Positions 22,924 to 33,529 of a stretch of DNA of 64,000 bases are shown piece by piece. How positions within the stretch are numbered: position 1 is the stretch's first letter; the number at the start of each line of letters is the position of its first letter. The position numbers and the translations under genes were made by a program. This DNA is from Variovorax gracilis (GTDB lineage Bacteria; Pseudomonadota; Gammaproteobacteria; Burkholderiales; Burkholderiaceae_C): NCBI RefSeq assembly GCF_030317115.1, contig NZ_JASZYF010000006.1, positions 248,001 to 312,000 of the forward strand, written 5' to 3'. The notes under the pieces were generated by a model that saw only the letters and a program-made list of their open reading frames with translations, was not told the origin of the DNA and searched no databases.

Positions 22924-23997
22924 GTGCAACTGGCGCCGGCCCAACTTTCTGCCCACCTCGCCAAGCGGGTGGCGCCGCTGTACGCCATCCACGGCGACGA
23001 GCCGCTGCTCGCGCAGGAGGCGGCCGATGCGATCCGTGCGGCGGCACGCACGCAGGGCTACACCGAGCGCAGCGCGTACACCGTGGCCGGTGCGCATTTC
23101 GACTGGAGCGCGGTGCTCGCGGCGGGCGGTTCGCTGAGCCTCTTTGCAGACCGGCAGATCGTCGAGATCCGCATTCCCTCGGGCAAGCCGGGCAAGGACG
23201 GCAGCGTGGCGCTCCAGCAGATCGCCGAGGCCGCGCAGGGCAACGACAGCACGCTCACGCTGGTGATGCTGCCGCGCCTCGACAAGGCCACGCGCACCGG
23301 CGCCTGGTTCACGGCGCTGGAGAACAACGGCGTCAGCCTGCAGATCGAGACCATCGAGCGCAACGCGCTGCCTCAATGGATTGCGCAGCGCCTCGCGCAG
23401 CAGGGCCAGCGCGTGAAGACCGGCGAGGAGGGCCAGCGCACGCTGCAGTTCTTCGCCGACCGCGTGGAAGGAAACCTGCTCGCGGCGCACCAGGAGATCC
23501 AGAAACTGGCGCTGCTGCATCCCGAAGGCGAGCTGAGCTGGGAGCAGGTCGAAGGCGCCGTCAACAACGTGGCGCGCTATGACGTGTTCAAGCTCTCCGA
23601 GGCCGTCCTGGCCGGCAACCCGCAGCGCGTCTCGCGCATGCTCGAAGGGCTGCAGGCCGAAGGCGAGGCCGAGGTGCTGGTCCACTACACACTGGCCGAG
23701 GACATCCGTGCGCTTAAACGCGTGAAGGACGCCATGGCCGCCGGCCGCCCATTGCCCATGGCGCTGCGCGAAAACCGGATCTGGGGACCGCGCGAGCGGG
23801 CTTTCGAGCGCGTGCTGCCGCGCCTGGACGACCGCGCGCTCGCACGCATGCTGCGTTCGGCGCATGTGGTCGACGGCATCGTCAAGGGCCTGAAGCAGCC
23901 CGACTGGCCGGCCAACGGCTGGCAGTCCCTGCAGCGGCTGGCGTTGATGCTGTGCCGTGCCTGCGCGGGTGGCAAGGGCATCGGAACCGCCGGCTGA
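22924..23997 (+). CDS. holA: DNA polymerase III delta subunit HolA
   Basis: A 357-residue clamp-loader subunit that opens the beta sliding clamp. It starts with GTG ([22 protein letters not shown]) and contains the family's [20 protein letters not shown] opening and the C-terminal helical collar region ([20 protein letters not shown]). It lies 6 bases after lptE, consistent with a single transcript from leuS. Confidence 0.93.
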   Translation: MQLAPAQLSAHLAKRVAPLYAIHGDEPLLAQEAADAIRAAARTQGYTERSAYTVAGAHFDWSAVLAAGGSLSLFADRQIVEIRIPSGKPGKDGSVALQQIAEAAQGNDSTLTLVMLPRLDKATRTGAWFTALENNGVSLQIETIERNALPQWIAQRLAQQGQRVKTGEEGQRTLQFFADRVEGNLLAAHQEIQKLALLHPEGELSWEQVEGAVNNVARYDVFKLSEAVLAGNPQRVSRMLEGLQAEGEAEVLVHYTLAEDIRALKRVKDAMAAGRPLPMALRENRIWGPRERAFERVLPRLDDRALARMLRSAHVVDGIVKGLKQPDWPANGWQSLQRLALMLCRACAGGKGIGTAG

Positions 23998-24097
23998 CGT
24001 GCTCTCAGGTCGTGGCGGGACTGCCAGATGCACCATGGCGGTGCGTCGGTGCCCCTTCACGCCCGCTGACCTTCGGGCGCGCGGCACAATCCGGGGG

Positions 24098-25387
24098 ATG
24101 AATATGTTGAATGTCCCCGAGTACGTGCGAATGCTCGGTGAGCAGGCCAAGCAGGCCTCCGTCCAGATGGCGCGCGCCGATGCCGCCACCAAGAACAAGG
24201 CCCTCCGGGCCCTCGCGCGCAAGCTGCGCGCTGTCGGCGGCCCGCTGGGCGAGGCCAATGCCCAGGATCTGGCCCGTGCCGAAGGCGCCGGCCTGTCCGC
24301 GCCGATGGTCGATCGGCTCAAGCTCACGCCGAAGGTCATCGAGACCGTCGCCCTGGGTTGCGAGCAACTGGCGGCCATGCCCGACGTGATCGGCGAAGTG
24401 ATCGGGATGAAGCAGCAGCCCAGCGGCATCCGCGTCGGCCAGATGCGCGTGCCGATCGGCGTCTTCGGCATGATCTACGAGAGCCGGCCCAACGTGACCA
24501 TCGAGGCCGCGAGCCTCGCGATCAAGAGCGGCAACGCGGCGATCCTGCGCGGCGGCTCGGAGGCGATCGAGTCGAACAAGGCGCTCGCGCTACTGGTGTC
24601 CGAGTCGCTCGCCGAGGCGGGCCTGCCGGTGGACGCGGTGCAACTGGTGCAGACCACCGACCGCGAGGCCGTCGGCCAGCTGATTGCCATGCCGGAATTT
24701 GTCGACGTGATCATTCCGCGCGGCGGCAAGGGCCTGATCGAGCGCATCAGCCGCGACGCCAAGGTGCCGGTGATCAAGCATCTGGACGGCAATTGCCATG
24801 TGTACGTGGACGACACGGCCGAGCTCGACATGGCGCTGAAGATCGTCGACAACGCCAAGACGCAGAAATACAGCCCCTGCAACGCGGCCGAGGGGTTGCT
24901 GGTGGCGGCATCGATCGCCGAGACCTTCCTGCCGGAAATCGGCGCGATCTTCGCGGCGAAGGGCGTGGAAATGCGCTGCGACCCGGCCGCGGCCAGGATC
25001 CTGCGCGAGGGGCTGCACGCACCGGCCAAGTCGGTCGTCGATGCCGTGGAGTCGGACTGGTCGGAGGAATACCTCGCCGCCGTGATCAGCATCAAGGTGG
25101 TCGAGGGGGTGGACGAAGCCATCGCGCACATCAACCGCTATTCGAGCCACCACACCGATGCGATCGTCACGCGCGACCACATGAATGCGCAGCGCTTCCT
25201 GCGCGAAGTGGATTCGGCCAGCGTGATGGTCAACGCCAGCACGCGCTTTGCCGACGGTTTCGAGTTCGGACTGGGGGCGGAAATCGGCATCAGCACGGAC
25301 AAGTTCCATGCGCGCGGGCCGGTGGGCATCGAGGGCCTCACGTCCTTGAAGTACGTGGTGCTCGGCCAAGGCGAAACTCGAAGCTGA
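24098..25387 (+). CDS. proA: Gamma-glutamyl phosphate reductase (glutamate-5-semialdehyde dehydrogenase)
   Basis: A 429-residue enzyme of proline synthesis that reduces glutamyl-5-phosphate to the semialdehyde with NADPH. The active-site cysteine is in [15 protein letters not shown] (Cys261). The cofactor and substrate segments [18 protein letters not shown] and ITEV-type [12 protein letters not shown] are present. The ATG at 24098 gives the family's normal N-terminus. It lies 100 bases after holA. A hairpin element begins directly at its stop codon. Confidence 0.96.
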   Translation: MNMLNVPEYVRMLGEQAKQASVQMARADAATKNKALRALARKLRAVGGPLGEANAQDLARAEGAGLSAPMVDRLKLTPKVIETVALGCEQLAAMPDVIGEVIGMKQQPSGIRVGQMRVPIGVFGMIYESRPNVTIEAASLAIKSGNAAILRGGSEAIESNKALALLVSESLAEAGLPVDAVQLVQTTDREAVGQLIAMPEFVDVIIPRGGKGLIERISRDAKVPVIKHLDGNCHVYVDDTAELDMALKIVDNAKTQKYSPCNAAEGLLVAASIAETFLPEIGAIFAAKGVEMRCDPAAARILREGLHAPAKSVVDAVESDWSEEYLAAVISIKVVEGVDEAIAHINRYSSHHTDAIVTRDHMNAQRFLREVDSASVMVNASTRFADGFEFGLGAEIGISTDKFHARGPVGIEGLTSLKYVVLGQGETRS

Positions 25388-25475
25388 CCCCCGGGGCTGC
25401 TCGCTTTGCGTAGCCGCCCGCCCCCTTTCAGGGGGCAACGACGGCGGACCGGCGGAGCCGGTTCCGCAGTGTTTC
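25388..25475 (-). repeat. Dispersed hairpin element, copy C
   Basis: The element is in reverse orientation and starts at the base after the proA stop codon. Its GCCCCCTTTCAGGGGGC hairpin and the CCGGCGGAGCCGG hairpin are intact; the tail is more diverged than in the other copies. Confidence 0.8.
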
Positions 25476-25509
25476 CAGATTGAATCCGCGGCGTTGCTGC
25501 AGCTTGTCA

Positions 25510-25537
25510 TTGGGGCATCAGGCCCCAAATCTACAAT
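25510..25537 (+). promoter_or_regulatory. Candidate gshA promoter with an overlapping inverted repeat
   Basis: TACAAT at 25532-25537 is a good -10 hexamer 41 bases before the gshA start. A perfect stem, TTGGGGC-ATCAG-GCCCCAA (25510-25528), ends just before it and occupies the -35 area. It could be an operator or a weak terminator for readthrough from proA. Confidence 0.4.
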
Positions 25538-25577
25538 CCGCTCTTAGCTCAAGCTGCAAATCCAAGAAGGCCGCCGC

Positions 25578-26873
25578 ATGGTCCCCCATCTCGTCACCGC
25601 CCTGACCGGCCCCATCAACGAACTCGAGCAGCGCATACTCGATTCCACGCCGGCCATCGAGCGCTGGTTCCGGCTCGAATGGATGGAGCACACGCCGCCC
25701 TTCTACAGTTCGGTGGACATCCGCAATGCCGGCTTCAAGCTGGCGCCGGTCGACACCAATCTCTACCCCGGCGGCTGGAACAACCTCACGCAGGAGATGC
25801 TGCCGCTGGCGGTGCAGGCCGCGCAGGCGGCGATCGAGAAGATCTGCCCCGAGGCGCGCAACCTGCTGGTGATTCCGGAGAATCACGCGCGCAATACCTT
25901 CTACCTTGCCAACGTGGCGCAACTGGTGCGCATCTTCCACATGGCGGGCCTCAACGTGCGCGTGGGGTCCATCGATCCGGCGATCAAGTCGCCGAAGAAG
26001 ATCGAGTTGCCGAACGGCGAGACGGTGTGCCTGGAGCCGGTGGTGCGAAGCAAGCGGCGCCTCGGGCTCAAGCACTTCGACCCCTGCACCATCCTGCTCA
26101 ACAGCGACCTTTCGGCCGGAGCGCCCGGCATCCTCGAAGACCTGCATGAGCAGTACCTGCTGCCGCCGCTGCATGCCGGCTGGTCGGTGCGCCGCAAGAG
26201 CAACCACTTCCACAGCTATGAAGAGGTCTCCAAGCGCTTCGGAAAGCTGCTGGGCATCGATCCCTGGCTGATCAACCCGATGTACGCCAAGGCGGGCGAT
26301 GTCAGCTTCACAAGCGGCCAGGGCATCGACGTGCTCACGAGCCACGTGGACGCGCTGCTCACCAAGGTGCGCCGCAAGTACAAGGAATACGGCATCAACG
26401 AAAAGGCCTTTGTTGTCGTCAAGGCCGACAACAGCGCCCACGGCATGGGCGTCATGACGGTGCGGGACGCCAAGGAGATCGAGGCGCTCGCCCAGCGATC
26501 GCGCAGCAAGTCCGCTGCCGCCAAGGATGGCCAGGACCTGAACGACCTGATCGTGCAGGAAGGCGTGCTCACCAACGAACGCGTTCACAACGGCGTCGCC
26601 GAGCCCGTGGTCTACATGATGGACCGCTACGTGGTGGGCGGCTTCTACCGCGTGCACGCCGAGCGCAACCCCGACGAGAACCTCAACCTGCCGGGCGCGA
26701 GCTTTGTGCCGCTGGCATTTTCGGAGAGTGCCCACTTACCGCAGCCGGGGGCGAAGCCCGGGGCCAGCGCCCCGAACCGGTTCTATATGTATGGCGTGAT
26801 CGGCCGGCTGGCGATGGTGGCGGCCAGCTACGAGCTCGAGGCGACGGATCCGGACGCCGAAGTCTATGAATGA
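25578..26873 (+). CDS. gshA: Glutamate-cysteine ligase, proteobacterial type (GshA)
   Basis: A 431-residue enzyme for the first step of glutathione synthesis. It belongs to the unusual GshA family known from Acidithiobacillus and betaproteobacteria, which differs from E. coli GshA. Characteristic segments are VDTNLYPGGWNNLTQEMLPL near the start, VIPENHARNTFYLANVA in the middle and KADNSAHGMGVMTVRDA in the ATP-grasp-like part. The length fits the family. gshB lies 3.4 kb downstream with kup and benE between, so the pathway is clustered but not contiguous. Confidence 0.92.
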   Translation: MVPHLVTALTGPINELEQRILDSTPAIERWFRLEWMEHTPPFYSSVDIRNAGFKLAPVDTNLYPGGWNNLTQEMLPLAVQAAQAAIEKICPEARNLLVIPENHARNTFYLANVAQLVRIFHMAGLNVRVGSIDPAIKSPKKIELPNGETVCLEPVVRSKRRLGLKHFDPCTILLNSDLSAGAPGILEDLHEQYLLPPLHAGWSVRRKSNHFHSYEEVSKRFGKLLGIDPWLINPMYAKAGDVSFTSGQGIDVLTSHVDALLTKVRRKYKEYGINEKAFVVVKADNSAHGMGVMTVRDAKEIEALAQRSRSKSAAAKDGQDLNDLIVQEGVLTNERVHNGVAEPVVYMMDRYVVGGFYRVHAERNPDENLNLPGASFVPLAFSESAHLPQPGAKPGASAPNRFYMYGVIGRLAMVAASYELEATDPDAEVYE

Positions 26874-27021
26874 TTTCGCACTACACCTTGCGAGCCTTCG
26901 CGACAGCGGCAAAATAGCGACCCCATAGCAACGCAAATTCGAGGGTGGAGGTGATGCGACGGCCATCCAGGCCGGCGACGCGCCCGGGCGAACCTGCCCG
27001 ACAGCCCTTTGCATCGACCTC

Positions 27022-28890
27022 GTGTCCGCCCCCAAATCCTCCTCCCTCGCGTTGATCATCGCGGCCGTCGGCGTCGTCTATGGCGACATCGGCACGAGCG
27101 TGCTCTATTCCGTCAAGGAGGTGTTCGGCCACGGCCACGTCCCCTTCACCGTCGAGAACGTCTACGGCATCCTGTCGATGTTCTTCTGGACGCTGACGGT
27201 GATCGTCTCGCTCAAGTACGTGGTGCTGGTGCTTCGGGCCGACAACGAAGGCGAAGGCGGCCTGGTCGCGATGCTGGCCCTGGCCTCGCAGGCCGTGGTC
27301 GACAAGCCGCGGCTGCGCCACGTGCTGCTGCTGATCGGAATCTTCGGCACATCGCTCTTCTACGGCGACGGCGTCATCACGCCGGCCATTTCGGTGCTGT
27401 CGGCGGTCGAGGGCCTGGAAGTGGTGTCGCCGCAGTTCCGGCACTACGTGATCCCGATCACGCTGGTCGTGCTGTTCTGCCTGTTCGCGGTCCAGAAGCG
27501 CGGTACTGCGGGTATCGGCCGCTTCTTCGGCCCGATCACGCTGGTGTGGTTCCTGGCGATCGCGTTGCTCGGCGTGTCGCAGATCCTGACCCACCCGGAG
27601 ATCCTGAAGGCGATCAGCCCGCACTATGCGCTGCGCTTCATGTGGGACAACCCGGGCACCAGCTTCATCATCCTGGGCGCCATCGTGCTGTGCGTGACCG
27701 GTGCCGAGGCGCTCTACGCCGACCTCGGGCACTTCGGCAAGCGGCCGATCCGTGTCGCATGGTTCTCGGTGGTGATGCCGGCGCTGACGCTCAACTACTT
27801 CGGCCAGGGTGCGCTGCTGCTGGAGAACCCGCTCGCGGTGCAGAACCCCTTCTTCATGATGGCGCCCGAGTGGGCGCTGCTGCCGCTGGTGTTCCTTGCC
27901 ACGGCTGCGACGGTGATTGCGTCGCAGGCCCTCATCACGGGCGCCTTCAGCGTCACGCGGCAGGTGATCCAGCTCGGCTACCTGCCGCGCCTGAACATCG
28001 AGCACACCAGCGTGCGCACGGCGGGCCAGATCTACATGCCCTTCGTCAACTGGGGCCTGTTCGTCGCCATCGTGCTGGCGGTGGTCATGTTCCGCTCGTC
28101 GAGCAACCTGGCCGCGGCCTACGGCATTGCCGTGACCACCGACATGCTGATCACGACCGTGCTGACCTTCTTCGTGATCCGCTACGCGTGGAAGTACCCG
28201 CTGGCCCTGTGCATCGCCGCGACCGGCGCCTTCTTCGTGGTCGACTTCCTGTTCTTCGCATCGAACCTGCTCAAGCTCTTCGAGGGCGGCTGGTTCCCGC
28301 TTCTCATCGGCGGCTCGATCTTCATGCTGATGCTGACCTGGAAGGAAGGCCGGCGCCTCATGGGCGAGATGCAACTCGCCGAGGCGATCGACCTGAAGGA
28401 CTTCCTGGGCTCGGTCTTCGTGAATCCGCCGGCGCGTGTCGACGGAACCGCCGTTTTCATGACCGCGGAGCCGGGCGTCGTGCCCAATGCGCTCCTGCAC
28501 AACCTGAAGCACAACAAGGTGATGCACGACCAGAACCTGTTCGTCACCGTGCGCAACCACGAGGTGCCGTGGATTCCGATGGACAAGCGCATCGAGATGG
28601 AGCCGCTCGGCCACCACTGCTGGCAGGTGATCGTGCACTACGGCTTCAAGAACGACGTCGACCTGCCCCGCGCGCTCGAGCACGCCCGCCTGCGGGGCTG
28701 CCAGTTGGAGCCGATGGCGACCAGCTACTTCCTGTCGCGCGACGTGGTGATTCCCACGCTGGGCAGCGGCATGGCGCCGTGGCGCGAGAAGCTCTTCGCG
28801 CAGATGCACCACAACGCGAGTGGTGCGGCGGACTTCCTGGGGCTGCCGAATAACGCCGTCGTGGAGCTGGGCTCGAAAATCGAGATCTAG
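27022..28890 (+). CDS. kup: Kup-family potassium uptake transporter
   Basis: A 622-residue K+/H+ symporter of the KUP/HAK family. It starts with GTG. The first helix contains the signature [15 protein letters not shown], and [20 protein letters not shown] follows in the next membrane region. About twelve membrane helices fill residues 1-440, and a soluble C-terminal domain (about 450-622) ends the protein. Low-affinity potassium import under acid or osmotic stress is the known family role. It is transcribed with its neighbours, 148 bases after gshA. Confidence 0.94.
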   Translation: MSAPKSSSLALIIAAVGVVYGDIGTSVLYSVKEVFGHGHVPFTVENVYGILSMFFWTLTVIVSLKYVVLVLRADNEGEGGLVAMLALASQAVVDKPRLRHVLLLIGIFGTSLFYGDGVITPAISVLSAVEGLEVVSPQFRHYVIPITLVVLFCLFAVQKRGTAGIGRFFGPITLVWFLAIALLGVSQILTHPEILKAISPHYALRFMWDNPGTSFIILGAIVLCVTGAEALYADLGHFGKRPIRVAWFSVVMPALTLNYFGQGALLLENPLAVQNPFFMMAPEWALLPLVFLATAATVIASQALITGAFSVTRQVIQLGYLPRLNIEHTSVRTAGQIYMPFVNWGLFVAIVLAVVMFRSSSNLAAAYGIAVTTDMLITTVLTFFVIRYAWKYPLALCIAATGAFFVVDFLFFASNLLKLFEGGWFPLLIGGSIFMLMLTWKEGRRLMGEMQLAEAIDLKDFLGSVFVNPPARVDGTAVFMTAEPGVVPNALLHNLKHNKVMHDQNLFVTVRNHEVPWIPMDKRIEMEPLGHHCWQVIVHYGFKNDVDLPRALEHARLRGCQLEPMATSYFLSRDVVIPTLGSGMAPWREKLFAQMHHNASGAADFLGLPNNAVVELGSKIEI

Positions 28891-28980
28891 GCTCGCCCCC
28901 AGGCTCGCGCACTTCGTGTCGCTCTCCACCCCCTGCCGGGGGCAACACCGGCGGGCCGGCGGAGCCGGATCCGCGGTGTT
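28891..28980 (-). repeat. Dispersed hairpin element, copy D
   Basis: A full-length reverse-oriented copy that starts at the kup stop codon (tail GGCTCGCCCCCAGGCTCG) and ends in GGATCCGCGG. Both hairpins are intact: CCCCC-TGCC-GGGGG, and a second stem of CCGGC pairing with GCCGG. Confidence 0.85.
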
Positions 28981-29016
28981 TCTGGCTCGAATACCCCCCG
29001 GGGCACAATTGCCGGC

Positions 29017-30294
29017 ATGCGTTTTTTCAAGGATCTGAGCCTCTCGGCTTTCACCGCGGGCTTTGTCGCGGTGCTCGTGGGTTTCACGAGTTCGGTGGCG
29101 ATCGTGTTCCAGGCCGCGCAGGCCTTTGGTGCCACGCCGGAAATGATCTCGTCGTGGATGTGGGCGCTGGGCCTCGGCATGGGGCTGGCGTCCGCGCTGC
29201 CCTCGCTGTGGTGGCGCAAGCCCGTCATGATCGCCTGGAGCACACCCGGCGCGGCGGTGCTGGCGGTGGCCGGGGCCGGCTACGGCATGAACGAGGCGGT
29301 CGGCGCTTTCATCGTCTGCGCGCTCTTGATGACCCTCGCGGGCGCGACCGGCTGGTTCGAGCGCGTGATGAACAAGATCCCGATGGCCCTGGCCTCGGCG
29401 CTGCTGGCCGGCGTGCTGGCGCGCTTCGGGCTGCAGGCTTTCGTTGCCGCGCAGACAGCGCTGCCGCTGGTGCTGCTGATGCTCGGCACCTACCTGCTCG
29501 GCAAGCGGCTCCTGCCGCGCTACGCGGTTCCGCTCACGCTGCTGGTCGCCATCGTCTTCGTGGCGGCACGCGGCGAACTCGCCTGGAGTGCGGTGCACTT
29601 CAGCGTGGCGGTGCCGGTGTTCACGATGCCTGTGTTCACCTGGCAAGCGGCCGTCAGCCTCGCGCTGCCGCTGTTCGTGGTGACCATGGCATCGCAGAAC
29701 CTGCCGGGCGTGGCCGCCATCCGCGCCGCGGGCTACGACCTGCCGGTGTCGAAGCTCATCACCATCAGCGGGCTGCTCACGCTGGTGTTCGCGCCCTTCG
29801 GCGCGTTCGCGCTCAACCTCAGCGCGATCACGGCGGCGATCTGCATGGGCCGCGAGGCGCACGAAGATCCCGCGCGTCGCTACACCGCGGCGGTGAGTTG
29901 CGGCGCGATCTACGTGGTGATCGGGCTGTTCGGCGCGGCGGTCACCGGCCTGCTGACGGCTTTTCCGAAGGAACTGGTCGCCACCATCGCAGGCCTGGCG
30001 CTGCTGGGCACCATCGGCAGCGGGCTCGCCGCGGCGGTGCGCGATGAATCGCACCGCGAGGCCGCGCTGATCACCTTCCTCGTCACGCTCTCGGGCGTCA
30101 CGCTCGTGGGCATCGGTTCCGCCTTCTGGGGCGTGGTGGCGGGCGCCGCCGCGCTGGGCATCCAGCAGCTCGGCCGCAAACCCTTTGCCGGCAAGGACAT
30201 CGCCGCTGCCTGCAAGATCAAGCTCGACAACCGGGCCGCTGATGAAGCGGCGCCTTCCAAGCCATCCAACGTTTCCGCGGGAAAGACCTCCTGA
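29017..30294 (+). CDS. benE: BenE-family membrane transporter (benzoate-type)
   Basis: A 425-residue inner membrane protein with about eleven or twelve helices. The start (LSAFTAGFVAVLVGFTSSVAIVF) and the central AWSTPGAAVLAVAGAGYGMN and VVTMASQNLPGVAAIRAAGY motifs are those of the BenE benzoate/H+ symporter family. No benzoate catabolic genes are nearby, so the substrate is uncertain. It ends one base before the gshB start, so it is probably co-transcribed with glutathione synthetase. Confidence 0.85.
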   Translation: MRFFKDLSLSAFTAGFVAVLVGFTSSVAIVFQAAQAFGATPEMISSWMWALGLGMGLASALPSLWWRKPVMIAWSTPGAAVLAVAGAGYGMNEAVGAFIVCALLMTLAGATGWFERVMNKIPMALASALLAGVLARFGLQAFVAAQTALPLVLLMLGTYLLGKRLLPRYAVPLTLLVAIVFVAARGELAWSAVHFSVAVPVFTMPVFTWQAAVSLALPLFVVTMASQNLPGVAAIRAAGYDLPVSKLITISGLLTLVFAPFGAFALNLSAITAAICMGREAHEDPARRYTAAVSCGAIYVVIGLFGAAVTGLLTAFPKELVATIAGLALLGTIGSGLAAAVRDESHREAALITFLVTLSGVTLVGIGSAFWGVVAGAAALGIQQLGRKPFAGKDIAAACKIKLDNRAADEAAPSKPSNVSAGKTS

Positions 30295-30295
30295 C

Positions 30296-31246
30296 ATGCA
30301 CATCCTCTTCGTCGCCGACCCGCTCGAGCACTTCAAGATCTACAAGGACACCACCTTCTCGATGATGCGCGAGGCGCAGCGCCGCGGCCACACGCTCTCG
30401 GCCTGCGAGCCGCGCGATCTGAGCTGGCAGCGTGGCCGGCCGGTCACGGCCAAATCGCGAGCGATCACGCTGACGGGCGATCCGGATGCGTGGTTCAGCG
30501 AAGATGCGATCGAGGAGCGTCCGCTGCGCGAGTTCGACGCCGTGCTCATGCGCAAGGACCCGCCCTTCGACGCCGAGTACATCTACGCGACGCACCTGCT
30601 GGAGCAGGCCGAGCGCGAAGGCGCCCGGGTGGTGAACAAGCCGCGGGCCCTTCGCGACCATCCGGAGAAGCTCGCGATCATGGAGTTCGCGGAATTCACC
30701 ACGCCGACGCTGGTGACGCGCGACGCGGCCGCCGTGCGCGCCTTCCATGCCGAGCACCAGGACATCATCCTGAAGCCCCTCGACGGCATGGGCGGCATGG
30801 GCATCTTCCGCGTCAAGGCCGATGCGCTGAACCTCGGCTCGATCGTCGAGACCCTCAACAAGAACGGCGCCGAGACGATCATGGTGCAGCGCTTCGTGCC
30901 GGAGATCTCCGAAGGCGACAAGCGCGTGCTCGTGATCGGCGGCCAGCCCGTGCCCTACAGCCTCGCGCGCATCCCGCAAGGCACGGAGGTGCGCGGGAAC
31001 CTCGCGGCGGGCGGCAAGGGCGTGGCCCAGCCGCTGACCGAGCAGGACCGCAAGATCGCCGAGGCGATCGGCCCGGTGCTGAGCGCACGCGGGCTGCTGC
31101 TGGTCGGGCTGGACGTGATCGGCGGCTCGCTGACCGAGATCAACGTCACCAGCCCCACGTGCTTTCAGGAGATCACCGAACAGACCGGCTTCGACGTGCC
31201 GGCCATGTTCATCGATGCGCTGGAAGCGCTGCTGAAGTCGGCTTGA
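30296..31246 (+). CDS. gshB: Glutathione synthetase GshB
   Basis: A 316-residue ATP-grasp enzyme for the second step of glutathione synthesis. It begins MHILFVADPLEHFKIYKDTT and contains AVLMRKDPPFDAEYIYATHL, the ATP-grasp segment IILKPLDGMGGMGIFRVK and the C-terminal GLDVIGGSLTEINVTSPT. The ATG at 30296 lies one base after the benE stop. The length is normal for the family. Confidence 0.96.
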   Translation: MHILFVADPLEHFKIYKDTTFSMMREAQRRGHTLSACEPRDLSWQRGRPVTAKSRAITLTGDPDAWFSEDAIEERPLREFDAVLMRKDPPFDAEYIYATHLLEQAEREGARVVNKPRALRDHPEKLAIMEFAEFTTPTLVTRDAAAVRAFHAEHQDIILKPLDGMGGMGIFRVKADALNLGSIVETLNKNGAETIMVQRFVPEISEGDKRVLVIGGQPVPYSLARIPQGTEVRGNLAAGGKGVAQPLTEQDRKIAEAIGPVLSARGLLLVGLDVIGGSLTEINVTSPTCFQEITEQTGFDVPAMFIDALEALLKSA

Positions 31247-31249
31247 CGA

Positions 31250-31267
31250 CGGGCCCGGCCGGGCCCG
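31250..31267. terminator. Perfect 18-base palindrome between convergent genes
   Basis: CGGGCCCGGCCGGGCCCG is a perfect GC palindrome lying between the 3' ends of gshB and the TonB-dependent receptor gene. It lacks a T-run. A bidirectional pause or terminator role is plausible but not shown. Confidence 0.45.
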
Positions 31268-31282
31268 CCGCGGCCGGGGTCA

Positions 31283-33505
31283 TCAGAACTCGACGGAGGC
31301 CGTCAGGGTGAAGGTGAGCGGATTGCCGAGGACGAGGTAGCCGGCCCCCGGATAGCCGCCCACCGATGCCCAGTAGTTGCGATCGGCCACGTTGTTGATG
31401 CGGCCACGCACCGTCAGCAGCTTGCCCGCCACTTCCGTGACATAGCGAGCGCCGATGTCCAGGCGCCCCCAGCCCGGAACGCGCAGGGTGTTCAGGTCAT
31501 CCGCGTAGCTGGCGCCGGTCGCGATGACGCGGCCGTCGAGCGTGAGGCCGGGCACGCCCGGCACGTCCCATTCCACCCCGATGGTGCCCTGCTGGTTCGG
31601 CACGCCGATGACCTTGTTGCCGTTGGTCGCGATGTTGCCGGTGTTCCGCTGTTCGGCATTGAGGAAGGTCACCCCGCCCAGGACACGGAAGCCCTTGATC
31701 GGCTCGCCGAAGACGTTCAGTTCGAGACCCTGGTGGCGGTCCTGGCCTTCGGCCACGAAGAACCCGGCCGCATTGCGCAAGGCACGCGGCTTCTCGATCG
31801 AGAACAGGGCGGCCGTGGCGCCGAGCCCGGCGCTTTCGTACTTGACGCCGATTTCCTTCTGTTTCGCGACGTAGGGCTGCAGCGTTTCGCCGACGTTGAC
31901 GACGGGGAGCCCGCCGACCTGCGCCGGCGCCGTCTCGCCCGGGGCGAGGTTCTCGACGTAGTTCGCGTAGGCAGACACTTCCTTGCTGACCTTGAAGACG
32001 AGGCCCGCGGCGGGGCTGGTGTGGCTTTCGTCATTGCCGCCCGAACGCACGCCCGTGTCGTAGGCGAAGTTGTCGATCCTGAGGGTCTGGCGACGTGCGC
32101 CCAGCGTGAACAGCAGGGTGTCGTCCAGGAAGCCCATGGTGTCGCCCACGACGTAGCTCGTCAGCCGCTTCTCCTGCGTGAGCGCCGGGTTGGCCAGGTC
32201 GTTTCCTCCGAACGCGAAGGGTCCGAAGGCAGGCAGTGGCGAGTAGACGGGGTTGTAGAGGTTCGTGGCCTGGGTGTTGAGGAAGTCGAAGCGATAGGCG
32301 TTCTTGCGCTCCGAATTGAAATAGTCGTACCCGGCCACCAGCGTGTGCTTGACCGGGCCGGTCCTGACGGTGCCGCGCACACCCACCTGCGCGGCCTTCA
32401 CGTCCTCGTCCGCCGTGTTGTCGAAGCGGTATGTGGTGCCGGCGCCGGTGAGCGCGTTGTCCACCGTGATGTTGGCGAGCGAATTGGCTTCGCTGCCGCT
32501 GCGCGCCCCTGCAGCGAACCAGCCGGTGACGTTGTCGCTGAAGTCGTACTCGCCCCGCACGGTGCCGAAGGTGTCGCGTTCGTTCGAATAGGTCCAGGGC
32601 TGCGCCCAGTTGGTCTTGGCATCCGGCGCCTTCGGCACCAGGACGAGGCTGTTCGCCAGCGTGACGTTCGTGCGCGTCTGGCTCAGGCGATGGTCCTGGT
32701 AGCCGATGTCGGCCGACAGCCGGGCATTGCGGCTGCGCCAGTCGAGGCCGACGGATGCCACGTCGAGTTCCACGTTTTCGTGGTCGATGCCGGTGCCGCC
32801 GTCGCGACGGGCTGCGTTGACGCGGATGCCGACGCTGTCGTCAGGTCCGAAGCGGCGCGCGACGTCGGCCGCACCATAGAACTGCGAGCCGGTGGAGCCG
32901 CCCAGCGTGATCTGCGTGAGGGGCTCGTTGCCGGCGCGCTTGGGCAGCAGGTTGACCGAGCCGCCGATGCCGTCGCCGCCGGGCGCGGAGCCGTTCAGGA
33001 AAGCGCTGGGGCCGCGAAGCACTTCCACGCGTTCGAAGAGTTCGGACGAGATGTACTGGCGCGGCAGAAGGCTGTAGATGCCGTTGTAGGCAATGCTGTC
33101 GGAACCCAGCAGGAAGCCGCGGATGAAGTAGGTTTCCTGGAAGTTGCCGAAGCCCCGCGCCACGCGCACGGACGGGTCGTTCAGCAGCACGTCGCCCACG
33201 CTGCGGGCCTGCTGGTTCTGGATCAGCTCGTTGGTGTAGGTCGTCGCGCTGAAGGGCGAATCCATGTTGTCGAGCGTGCCCAGGATGCCGATGCGGCCGC
33301 CGCGCGCCACCTGTCCGCCCGCGAAAGGTTTCGTCAGGCCGGCGGCTGAGGCGTCGGCGCTGGCCTCGACCGTCACGGTGGTCAAGGTTCCGCCGGCCGC
33401 TTCGGCCGGTGCGGCAGGTGTCGTTTGCGCCGTCGCGACCAGCGCCTGGAGCGCGAGGGTGGTGGCGAGGGCGACCGGACGAAGGGGGAAGCGGACTGAG
33501 GGCAT
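31283..33505 (-). CDS. TonB-dependent siderophore receptor
   Basis: A 740-residue outer membrane receptor. A signal peptide (about 1-27, ending VATAQ) is followed by a plug domain with NQQARSVGDVLLNDPSVRV, GNFQETYFIRGF and the conserved VEVLRGPSAFLNGSAPGGDG. The 22-strand barrel ends YLVLGNPLTFTLTASVEF with the terminal aromatic residue needed for assembly. No transport operon or siderophore genes are adjacent, so the ligand is unknown; the plug sequence is closest in style to ferrichrome/ferrioxamine-type receptors. A Fur box lies 24 bases upstream of the ATG at 33505. Energy would come from TonB/ExbB/ExbD. Confidence 0.92.
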   Translation of the reverse strand: MPSVRFPLRPVALATTLALQALVATAQTTPAAPAEAAGGTLTTVTVEASADASAAGLTKPFAGGQVARGGRIGILGTLDNMDSPFSATTYTNELIQNQQARSVGDVLLNDPSVRVARGFGNFQETYFIRGFLLGSDSIAYNGIYSLLPRQYISSELFERVEVLRGPSAFLNGSAPGGDGIGGSVNLLPKRAGNEPLTQITLGGSTGSQFYGAADVARRFGPDDSVGIRVNAARRDGGTGIDHENVELDVASVGLDWRSRNARLSADIGYQDHRLSQTRTNVTLANSLVLVPKAPDAKTNWAQPWTYSNERDTFGTVRGEYDFSDNVTGWFAAGARSGSEANSLANITVDNALTGAGTTYRFDNTADEDVKAAQVGVRGTVRTGPVKHTLVAGYDYFNSERKNAYRFDFLNTQATNLYNPVYSPLPAFGPFAFGGNDLANPALTQEKRLTSYVVGDTMGFLDDTLLFTLGARRQTLRIDNFAYDTGVRSGGNDESHTSPAAGLVFKVSKEVSAYANYVENLAPGETAPAQVGGLPVVNVGETLQPYVAKQKEIGVKYESAGLGATAALFSIEKPRALRNAAGFFVAEGQDRHQGLELNVFGEPIKGFRVLGGVTFLNAEQRNTGNIATNGNKVIGVPNQQGTIGVEWDVPGVPGLTLDGRVIATGASYADDLNTLRVPGWGRLDIGARYVTEVAGKLLTVRGRINNVADRNYWASVGGYPGAGYLVLGNPLTFTLTASVEF

Positions 33506-33529
33506 GTGAGGCTCTTTTTTTTGAACGGG

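Noticed and set aside
26881..30336. Long open frame on the - strand opposite kup and benE
   Set aside because: Antisense shadow dominated by Arg, His, Gln and Glu; the + strand encodes clear membrane proteins.
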